DNA from: Bacteroidota bacterium
GTDB lineage: Bacteria > Bacteroidota > Bacteroidia > Chitinophagales > Saprospiraceae
Assembly (NCBI GenBank): GCA_024642705.1
Contig: JAHEAQ010000051.1
Coordinates: 1 to 38,310, forward strand
DNA: 38,310 nucleotides
Direction: 5' to 3'
The notes below the pieces were generated by a model. It worked only from the letters and a program-made list of their open reading frames with translations, had not been told where the DNA came from and made no database searches. Positions within the stretch are counted from its first letter, which is position 1, and each line of letters begins with the position of its first letter. A program made the translations under genes and the position numbers. Positions 25,670-32,104 of the stretch are shown in pieces.

Positions 25670-26662
25670 ATGCACATTCGTATTATTTATATTGGTTTTT
25701 TGAGTTTTCTTTTTTTGGTTTCATGCAAACCAGAAACACAAGTTGCTGAAATAAGCATCAATAAACCTAGAGCTAAAGTGCCAGCAATTGAGGTAGATTC
25801 TACTTTTAGTTATTTAGAAAAACAACTTAGCTTTGGATATAGAATTCCTGGTACAAAAGAGCATGAAAATTGCAAAGATTGGCTTGTTTCAAAATTGGAA
25901 TCTTTTGGTCTAGAAGTGAAAGTTCAAAAATTCGAAAGCAAAATTTTTACAGGTGCTATCATGCCAGGTTACAATATAATTGCTCAATTAAATCCTAAAC
26001 ACTCGAGAAGAGTTTTACTCGCCGCGCATTGGGACACCAGAATAATTGCAGACAAAGATCCAAATGAAGAAAATCATGATGATCCGATTATGGGAGCTGA
26101 TGATGGTGCTAGTGGTGTGGCTGCTTTATTGGAAATAGCTCGTACTTTAAGCAAAAATCCTATTGATTTGGGTGTTGATTTTATTTTATTTGATGTGGAA
26201 GATCAAGGGGATATGCATGGAGAAGCAAATACATGGGCTCTTGGATCTCAACATTGGAGTAAAAATAAAGTTCCAAAAAATTACAATGCAGATTTTGGGA
26301 TTCTTTTAGATATGGTTGGCGCAAAAGGTGCTAGATTTGGAAAAGAAGGTTATTCTATGCAATATGCACCACAAATTGTGAATAAAGTGTGGAAATTAGC
26401 TCAAAATATGGGCTACGCTGACTTTTTTCAAGATTATAATTCGGGTGGAATTGCTGATGATCATCTGTACATGAATCAAGCCGGAATTCCTAGCATTGAC
26501 ATCATTAGTATTCCAAATCCAGAAAATAGTGAATCTTCTTTTGGGTTTTATCACCATACATTAGCTGATAATATAGGGATAATAGACAAAAGGACCTTAA
26601 AAGTAGTGACTCAAGTTGTGACAGCTGTCCTTTATCGACATTCTGATGGTACATTGCAATAA
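25670..26662 (+). CDS. M28 family lipoprotein, glutaminyl-peptide cyclotransferase-like
   Basis: Exported zinc enzyme of the M28 fold. Lipobox LVSC (Cys19) anchors it. The metal site shows LAAHWDTR (His120), GADDGASGV (Asp144), FDVEDQGD (Glu177) and YHHTLADN (His295/296), with LLDMVG and an IADDH acid. The spacing fits the single-zinc glutaminyl cyclase branch, which converts N-terminal Gln to pyroglutamate, better than the two-zinc aminopeptidases; I put the cyclase call at moderate certainty. Length is 330 residues. It follows cysS by seven bases and converges with the YifB gene. Confidence 0.85.
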   Translation: MHIRIIYIGFLSFLFLVSCKPETQVAEISINKPRAKVPAIEVDSTFSYLEKQLSFGYRIPGTKEHENCKDWLVSKLESFGLEVKVQKFESKIFTGAIMPGYNIIAQLNPKHSRRVLLAAHWDTRIIADKDPNEENHDDPIMGADDGASGVAALLEIARTLSKNPIDLGVDFILFDVEDQGDMHGEANTWALGSQHWSKNKVPKNYNADFGILLDMVGAKGARFGKEGYSMQYAPQIVNKVWKLAQNMGYADFFQDYNSGGIADDHLYMNQAGIPSIDIISIPNPENSESSFGFYHHTLADNIGIIDKRTLKVVTQVVTAVLYRHSDGTLQ

Positions 26663-26707
26663 TATTTAACTTCTTTTCCAGCTTTCTTATAATTAGATTG
26701 GGAGGTT

Positions 26708-26721
26708 ATTTTGTACAAAAT
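26708..26721. repeat. 14-base perfect palindrome between convergent genes
   Basis: ATTTTGTACAAAAT is its own reverse complement. It sits in the 62-base gap between the convergent M28 and YifB genes, three bases beyond the YifB stop. It may be a protein site or help end transcription; no G/C-rich stem or T-tract supports a classical terminator. Confidence 0.45.
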
Positions 26722-26724
26722 TTA

Positions 26725-28284
26725 TTACCCCGCCCATCCTTCGCGATCAAGACTCCTGTATTGTATTGCCTCTGCAAGATGTCCAACATTAATGCTTTTT
26801 TGACCCTCCAGATCCGCCGCTGTTCTCGCAACTTTTAATATCCTATCATAAGCTCTTGCTGAGAGTTGAAGTCTTTCCATTGCCTTTTTTAGAAGAATTA
26901 ATTCAGAATCTCCCAACTTGCATTCGTTTCGAACCATCCTAGAAGTCATTTGAGCATTAAAAAATATTCCTTCATGCAGCCTAAATCTTTTACTTTGAAT
27001 TTTCCTTGCCAAAATTACTCTGTCAATTATTTCTTGGCTTGAGCCACTACCTTGTTTCGAATTCAATGAAAGCTCATCATAACTAACTGGTGTCACTTCT
27101 ACATGAAGATCTATTCTATCTAATAATGGTCCAGAGATTTTATTTAAATATCGTTTCACCACTCCAGGTCCACAGACACAATCCTTTTCTGGATGATTGT
27201 AATATCCACAAGGACAAGGGTTCATCGAAGCTACCAACATAAAACTTGCGGGGTAATCCACGGATATCTTAGCGCGTGAAATGGTCACTTTTCGCTCTTC
27301 CATTGGTTGCCGTAAAACTTCTAAAACCGATCTTTTAAATTCTGGCAATTCATCTAGAAACAGAACTCCATTATGTGCCAAGGAAATTTCACCCGGATTT
27401 GGATTAGATCCACCACCCACTAGTGCAACATCACTAATGGTATGATGAGGCGCTCGAAAAGGTCTTGCTTTGATTAAAGACTCTCCTTCAGCCAATCTTC
27501 CAGCGACTGAATGAATTTTTGTGGTCTCTAGAGCTTCATATAGGTTAAGCGGTGGTAGAATTGTGGGCATTCGCCTTGCCAACATAGTCTTTCCTGCTCC
27601 AGGAGGACCGATCAGTATCACATTATGGCCTCCTGCAGCAGCTAGTTCAAGTGCTCTTTTTATATTTTGCTGTCCTCTTACATCTGAAAAATCAACATCA
27701 TTGACGACATTGCTTGTAGCAAAAATTTGTCTTGTATTTTCTGTCATTGGTTGTAAATTGTTTGTCCCTTGAAAAAAATCAATTGCTTGACTTAAGCATT
27801 CAATTCCATAAACATCCAATTTATCCACAATCGCAGCTTCTCTTGCATTTTGCATGGGCACAATCAATCCCTTGAAACCATCATTCCGAGCTTGGATAGC
27901 GATTGGAAGCGCACCTTTAATAGGTCTTAGACTTCCATCCAAAGACAGCTCTCCCATAATCATATAATCTTTTAAAGCAGAACCTTCCATTTGTAATGTA
28001 CTCGCTAGCATTCCGAGTGCAATAGGAAGATCAAATGAAGAACCTTCTTTTCTGATATCAGCTGGAGCAAGGTTGACAATGGTTTTCATTCTTGGCATTT
28101 TCATTCCTATATTCTTTATAGCTGCTTCTAATCTTTGAAATCCTTCTCTGACTGCGCTATCTGGAAGGCCTACGAGCCAATAAAGTTGGTTTCCAGCACT
28201 AACTGTACCTCCAGTATTTACTTCTACAGTAATTGTTCGGGCTTCCACTCCATGGACAGCGCCAGCATATGTTTTTATCAACAT
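26725..28284 (-). CDS. comM: YifB/ComM family Mg-chelatase-like AAA+ ATPase
   Basis: AAA+ helicase-type protein of the YifB family; ComM in competent bacteria drives branch migration during natural transformation, and homologues are also common in non-competent species. The N-terminal Lon-like S5 fold is at about 1-170 (AVHGVEARTITVEVNTGG, then NLAPADIRKEGSSFDLPIAL). The ATPase core has Walker A GPPGAGKT (226-233), an LFLDELPEF Walker B and a CPCGYYNHPEKDCVCG cysteine cluster. I start it at the ATG at 28284 because homologues begin with this MLIKTYAGAV segment; an upstream TTG at 28326 adds only 14 unconvincing residues. Length is 519 residues, as expected. The symbol is by homology; competence has not been shown here. 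Confidence 0.92.
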   Translation of the reverse strand: MLIKTYAGAVHGVEARTITVEVNTGGTVSAGNQLYWLVGLPDSAVREGFQRLEAAIKNIGMKMPRMKTIVNLAPADIRKEGSSFDLPIALGMLASTLQMEGSALKDYMIMGELSLDGSLRPIKGALPIAIQARNDGFKGLIVPMQNAREAAIVDKLDVYGIECLSQAIDFFQGTNNLQPMTENTRQIFATSNVVNDVDFSDVRGQQNIKRALELAAAGGHNVILIGPPGAGKTMLARRMPTILPPLNLYEALETTKIHSVAGRLAEGESLIKARPFRAPHHTISDVALVGGGSNPNPGEISLAHNGVLFLDELPEFKRSVLEVLRQPMEERKVTISRAKISVDYPASFMLVASMNPCPCGYYNHPEKDCVCGPGVVKRYLNKISGPLLDRIDLHVEVTPVSYDELSLNSKQGSGSSQEIIDRVILARKIQSKRFRLHEGIFFNAQMTSRMVRNECKLGDSELILLKKAMERLQLSARAYDRILKVARTAADLEGQKSINVGHLAEAIQYRSLDREGWAG

Positions 28285-28526
28285 TTTAATTTGTATTAGA
28301 TATCTATTAGTGTTTTTAAAAGGCAAAACGTTACCTTTTTTTTCAACTATTTTGAAAATAAATTTCTATTTATGTGCAATACATTGATAAACAACACATT
28401 AAAAAATATAAATAAATTGGAATTACTTCAGGTTGGAAAAAAAGATTAAGAGTGAATAAAAAAAGACCCAATTTCAAAAGTTAAGTAGGATTCGGGAAAA
28501 ACTTACAATGGTAAAAAAATTTGGAT

Positions 28527-28961
28527 TTAAAGTGGCAATGGCCATAAAACAATATCCACTCGTCTATTTTTTTGTCGACCCTCACGAGATAAATTGTCGA
28601 ATTCAGGATTGTCGAATCCATGATCTTTTATGAAAATTTGGTCCATTGAATAACCACCTTCTTCAATCATCATAAAGGTGGATTCGCTTCGCATACCTGA
28701 TAACCACAAATTATAATTTCTACTTCCTACATTATCAGTGTGACTATGAATATGAATTTCATAATTTTCAAGAAGGACACTATTTAAAAATTCATAAACT
28801 TCAGCTTCTTGCTCCTTGTCAATATAATAACTTCCGCCACCAAAAAACACAGATTTTATTAAATATGGCTGAGTAGAATCTCCTAAATGTTTATCCTGAG
28901 CGCTTAATTGCACACACCCAAATAAAAATAAGAACACCATTAGTTTGATGTGGAGATTCAT
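28527..28961 (-). CDS. OmpA-family C-terminal domain protein
   Basis: A 144-residue exported protein that is essentially one OmpA/MotB peptidoglycan-binding domain. The leader is MNLHIKLMVFLFLFGC..LSAQ; it could be cut after LSA, or the FGC could be a weak lipobox. The domain shows IHIHSHTDNVGSRNYNLWLSGMRS (from about 69) and a C-terminal GRQKNRRVDI block, with the Asp and Arg used to hold diaminopimelate. There is no barrel or other domain, so it may act as a small wall-bound anchor. It lies 242 bases upstream of the YifB gene and diverges from the aminotransferase gene over 347 bases. Confidence 0.85.
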   Translation of the reverse strand: MNLHIKLMVFLFLFGCVQLSAQDKHLGDSTQPYLIKSVFFGGGSYYIDKEQEAEVYEFLNSVLLENYEIHIHSHTDNVGSRNYNLWLSGMRSESTFMMIEEGGYSMDQIFIKDHGFDNPEFDNLSREGRQKNRRVDIVLWPLPL

Positions 28962-29000
28962 TTTACAAATATTGAAGTTGATATAAATATAACTAATTCG

Positions 29001-29020
29001 CTAATAAAATGTTTTATTAG
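29001..29020. promoter_or_regulatory. 9-bp perfect dyad, possible operator
   Basis: CTAATAAAA (29001-29009) and TTTTATTAG (29012-29020) are exact inverse complements around a two-base centre TG. It lies 40 bases upstream of the OmpA-domain ATG and 289 bases upstream of the aminotransferase ATG. A dimeric regulator site is plausible; as RNA it would form a compact hairpin. Confidence 0.45.
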
Positions 29021-29149
29021 AAATTAATAAGGAGCCAGAAACTTTTCAAATTGCGACAATAATCAAAAAGAATATCATTTTTTTTATTAACCGCAATTTT
29101 ATATCAAGCGTCAAAAATACCTAATCTATATTTTAAGCATTTAGGCAAT

Positions 29150-29215
29150 TTGCAATATATTAATTGCAATATAATAATAAATAGCAAATATAATATGTTA
29201 AAAATTGCAAAATAA
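29150..29215. repeat. TTGCAA-centred repeats upstream of the aminotransferase gene
   Basis: TTGCAATATAT (29150-29160), TTGCAATATAA (29164-29174), an imperfect TAGCAAATATAA (29182-29193) and TTGCAAAATAA (29205-29215). TTGCAA is itself palindromic. The spacing of the first two is 14 bases; the later gaps are wider (18 and 23). It may be a multi-site operator; AT bias could produce part of it. Confidence 0.35.
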
Positions 29216-29308
29216 ATTGATATTAGAATAATATTTTAAAATTTAAAGTTGAAAAAATTTGAATTTTGCGTTTTTAAACCTTACATTCCAGAATTCCGAA
29301 ACTTATAT

Positions 29309-30625
29309 ATGAAAAAGAAATTGACTAATTCAGAAGAACTCTTTGAAAGGAGAAAAAATGCTGTGGCCAATGGGGTAGGTGTTTTTAATACAGCTACTGT
29401 GCACAAGGCAAAAGGTGCAATCATAACCGATGTTGATGGTCGTGAATTGATAGATTTCTCAGGAGGGATTGGTGTAGTGAACGCTGGCCATTGTCCTGAA
29501 CCAGTGGTCGAAGCAATACGTGAGCAAGCTGGCAAATATTTGCATACCAGTTTTAATGTGGTCACATATGAACCTTACATTGATTTATGTGAACAACTCA
29601 TAGAAATTTTACCACACGGTGACAAGACTAAGGTCATGTTAGTAAGTACTGGAGCAGAAGCAGTAGAAAACGCAATCAAAATTGCAAGGCAAGCCACTAA
29701 AAGGTCTGCGATTCTTTGTTTTACAGATGCTTATCATGGTCGTACTATGATGGCCATGACTTTGACCAGCAAAATAAGTTACAAATATGATTGTGGGCCT
29801 TATGCTCCTGAAATATATAGACTTCCTTTCCCAAATTTTTATAGATATCGGCGTAATAGGGATATGGATGAATTTGTAAAGGATGAACTTAAACGACTTC
29901 ATGAGAGTGCCCTAAATCTTGTAGATGTAAAAAATGTAGCTGCGATAATTATAGAACCAATCCAAGGCGAGGGTGGTTTCAACCCAGCGCCTCAAAAATA
30001 CCTAGAAGGCTTGCGACAATTTTGTGACCAACATGGCATTATGCTGATAATGGACGAAGTTCAAAGCGGGTTTTGTAGAACTGGACATTGGGCAAGTTGG
30101 CAACATTATGGGGTGCAACCAGATATTAGTACTTATGCCAAATCTTTAGGTTCAGGTTTACCAATTGCCGCTGTAGTTGGTAAAGCAGAAGTTATGGATG
30201 CTGCGGCTATTGGTTCCATTGGTGGAACGTATATTGGCAGTCCTATCTGTTGTGTTGCTGCATCAGCAACCATCCAATACATGAAAGATATCAACTTGAA
30301 TGAAAAAGCAGTCAAAGTTGGCAATATCATAAGAAGCAGGTTACAAAATTTAATGAAACAGCATGCAGAGATTGGAGATGTAAGAGGAATTGGTGCCATG
30401 ATTGCAATTGAATTTGTAAATGATGGTGATCCAAGCCAACCAAATTCTGAAATTTGTCCGCAAATAGTAAAAGGGTGTGTAGAAAACGGATTGATAGTAT
30501 TAAGTGCCGGAACCTATAAAAATGTGTTACGTATTTTATCCCCGTTAGTTATTACTGAAGAACAATTAGAAAAAGGATTATCCATCTTGGAATCCGAAAT
30601 TGAAAAAGCAATACAAAATATATGA
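29309..30625 (+). CDS. Class III PLP aminotransferase, GabT-like
   Basis: Omega-amino-acid aminotransferase of the 4-aminobutyrate/5-aminovalerate type: it moves a terminal amine to 2-oxoglutarate, leaving a semialdehyde. STGAEAVENAIKIAR (113-127), EPIQGEGGF (216-224), DEVQSGFCRTG (249-259) and the PLP lysine Lys278 in TYAKSLGSGLPI are present, followed by GGTYIGSPI. I start it at the ATG at 29309, which matches the E. coli GabT N-terminus (LFERRKNAVANGVG); an upstream TTG at 29249 adds 20 unlikely residues. Length is 438 residues. Its stop overlaps the C-N hydrolase start by four bases (ATGA). In this cluster it could act on a free or amide-protected diamine, on the resulting omega-amino acid, or on both. 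Confidence 0.92.
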   Translation: MKKKLTNSEELFERRKNAVANGVGVFNTATVHKAKGAIITDVDGRELIDFSGGIGVVNAGHCPEPVVEAIREQAGKYLHTSFNVVTYEPYIDLCEQLIEILPHGDKTKVMLVSTGAEAVENAIKIARQATKRSAILCFTDAYHGRTMMAMTLTSKISYKYDCGPYAPEIYRLPFPNFYRYRRNRDMDEFVKDELKRLHESALNLVDVKNVAAIIIEPIQGEGGFNPAPQKYLEGLRQFCDQHGIMLIMDEVQSGFCRTGHWASWQHYGVQPDISTYAKSLGSGLPIAAVVGKAEVMDAAAIGSIGGTYIGSPICCVAASATIQYMKDINLNEKAVKVGNIIRSRLQNLMKQHAEIGDVRGIGAMIAIEFVNDGDPSQPNSEICPQIVKGCVENGLIVLSAGTYKNVLRILSPLVITEEQLEKGLSILESEIEKAIQNI

Positions 30626-31548
30626 GACCATTCGCAATTGCAGGAATACAAATGAAAGTATCAGCCGTCGCTTCAAACGTTGAAATGATGAAGCTAAAAA
30701 TTGATATAACCATGAATCTCTATCCCTGGATAGAAATGATAATGTTTAGTGAATTGTGTGCTTTTGGGCCACTCACATACACTGCCCAAGAAATACCAAA
30801 CAATTTTGAAGCAGAAATGCAAGCTATGGCAAAAAAATATGGTATTTGGCTACTTCCTGGATCTATCTTTGAAAAGAAAGAGGACAAAATTTACAATACC
30901 GCCACAGTAATTAATCCTAAAGGTGAGATCGTAACAAGATACAGAAAAATGTTTCCTTTTTATCCCTATGAGGTTGGAGTAACTCCGGGGCAAGATTATT
31001 GTGTTTTTGATGTTCCAGGAGTTGCAAAGTTTGGTGTTTCCATATGTTATGACATGTGGTTTCCAGAAACCATAAGAACTCTTGCAGTGATGGGAGCTGA
31101 AGTTATTATGCATCCTACTATGTCGGGGACAATAGATCGAGATATAGAACTTTCCATTGTGAGAGCAATGGCATCCATTAATCAGTGTTATTTCTTTGAT
31201 GTCAATGGTCTGGATACAGGAGGATGTGGGAGATCTATTGTTTGCGGACCTGATGGTCGAGTATTACATCAATCGGAAGGAACGGAAGAGATTATCCCAC
31301 TAGAATTAAATATAGAACGCGTTAAAAGAAGTCGTGAAATGGGAATATTGCGTCTTGGCCAACCCTTGAAAAGTTTTCGAGATCATATAGGAGGATTTGG
31401 AATTTACCAGGATGGTGCCTCTAAACCATATTTAGATTCATTAGGTCCATTAATTAAACCTACACGATTAGACAAATTGACAGAATTAAAAATAAAAGAA
31501 ACTACTTTAGAAAAACCTAGCGAAACAATACATTTCAAGGGTGAATAA
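30622..31548 (+). CDS. Nitrilase-superfamily carbon-nitrogen hydrolase (amidase)
   Basis: Cytoplasmic amidase of 308 residues with the full Glu-Lys-Cys triad: Glu44 in MFSELCAFG, Lys109 in TRYRKMFPFYPYE, Cys142 in VSICYDMWFPET. The YPYEVGVTPG stretch after the lysine recalls the aliphatic amidase/formamidase side of the superfamily, while N-carbamoylputrescine amidases are another possible relative. It is translationally coupled to the aminotransferase (ATGA overlap), so the two steps are probably linked. The most economical role here is to hydrolyse an amide made by the ATP-grasp enzyme, but this is inferred. No agmatine deiminase is nearby to supply N-carbamoylputrescine. Confidence 0.87.
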   Translation: MRPFAIAGIQMKVSAVASNVEMMKLKIDITMNLYPWIEMIMFSELCAFGPLTYTAQEIPNNFEAEMQAMAKKYGIWLLPGSIFEKKEDKIYNTATVINPKGEIVTRYRKMFPFYPYEVGVTPGQDYCVFDVPGVAKFGVSICYDMWFPETIRTLAVMGAEVIMHPTMSGTIDRDIELSIVRAMASINQCYFFDVNGLDTGGCGRSIVCGPDGRVLHQSEGTEEIIPLELNIERVKRSREMGILRLGQPLKSFRDHIGGFGIYQDGASKPYLDSLGPLIKPTRLDKLTELKIKETTLEKPSETIHFKGE

Positions 31549-31569
31549 ATAAACTAAAAAATATATAAA

Positions 31570-31980
31570 ATGGGTGATGTAAGAACTGTGAAAAAAATTA
31601 AAAATAAAGAAATAAGAAAAGATTTTGTGAGTTGGTTTGAGATTCCGGCTTTAGATTTTTATCAAGCTGTGGAATTTTACCAAAATATTTTTGGAATTAC
31701 AATGCAGCAAAATGTTTCAGGAATTAACGCTACTGCCTTTTTTCCAACAACTTCAGGAATAGGAGGGGCTGTGGTAGCTGGCCCAGGATATGTACCTAGC
31801 GATTCTGGAGCACTAATTTATCTAAACGGAGGAGATAACTTAAGCTTGGTTTTAGATAAAGTAATAAACGCTGGCGGGCGCATCGTTATGCCCAAAACTC
31901 TAATTTCTGAAGAATCTGGTCATTTTGCTGTATTTATTGATTCTCAAGGAAATAAGTTGGCTCTGCATTCTAATAATTAG
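31570..31980 (+). CDS. VOC (glyoxalase/dioxygenase-fold) protein
   Basis: A 136-residue single-unit vicinal-oxygen-chelate protein. It begins VSWFEIPALDFYQAVEFYQNIFGI (from about 21) and ends GHFAVFIDSQGNKLALHS, the two halves of the betaalphabeta-betabetabeta fold. The usual metal residues are only partly visible: a Glu in WFEIP and a C-terminal His in GHFAVF, so enzymatic activity is uncertain. It lies 21 bases after the C-N hydrolase and 124 bases before the decarboxylase. It may detoxify a reactive aldehyde by-product or bind an intermediate; neither is shown. Confidence 0.8.
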   Translation: MGDVRTVKKIKNKEIRKDFVSWFEIPALDFYQAVEFYQNIFGITMQQNVSGINATAFFPTTSGIGGAVVAGPGYVPSDSGALIYLNGGDNLSLVLDKVINAGGRIVMPKTLISEESGHFAVFIDSQGNKLALHSNN

Positions 31981-32104
31981 CTGCATTTTTAATAAACGCA
32001 AGTTGAAAACCTAATTCAGGTTCCCTCCACTTCTGTACACCAAAAAGAAAATCGTAATGTCTTTTTGAATCCTTATAGTTAAAAATTCGCTAAAATAAAA
32101 ATCA

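Larger units (their letters stand above)
28962..29308. other. 347-base divergent control region before the diamine cluster
   Basis: No gene that I can support. It separates the OmpA-domain gene (minus) from the aminotransferase gene (plus) and is very AT-rich. It holds a 9-bp perfect dyad (29001-29020) and a set of TTGCAA-centred repeats (29150-29215). No exact TAnnTTTG box faces the aminotransferase gene. It is the likely place for regulation of the cluster. Confidence 0.6.

Noticed and set aside
28285-28326. Upstream TTG start for the YifB gene
   Set aside because: It adds 14 residues before the conserved MLIKTYAGAV beginning of the family.
28318-28339. Hairpin AAAAGG/CCTTTT followed by a T run, terminator-like on the plus strand
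   Set aside because: No plus-strand gene ends nearby; both flanking genes are on the minus strand, so it has no transcript to end.
29249-29308. Upstream TTG start for the aminotransferase
   Set aside because: The ATG at 29309 aligns with the GabT N-terminus; the extra 20 residues have no family support.
30622-31548. C-N hydrolase as N-carbamoylputrescine amidase of an agmatine route
   Set aside because: No agmatine deiminase is in the window and the post-lysine segment looks closer to aliphatic amidases; not excluded, only less favoured.
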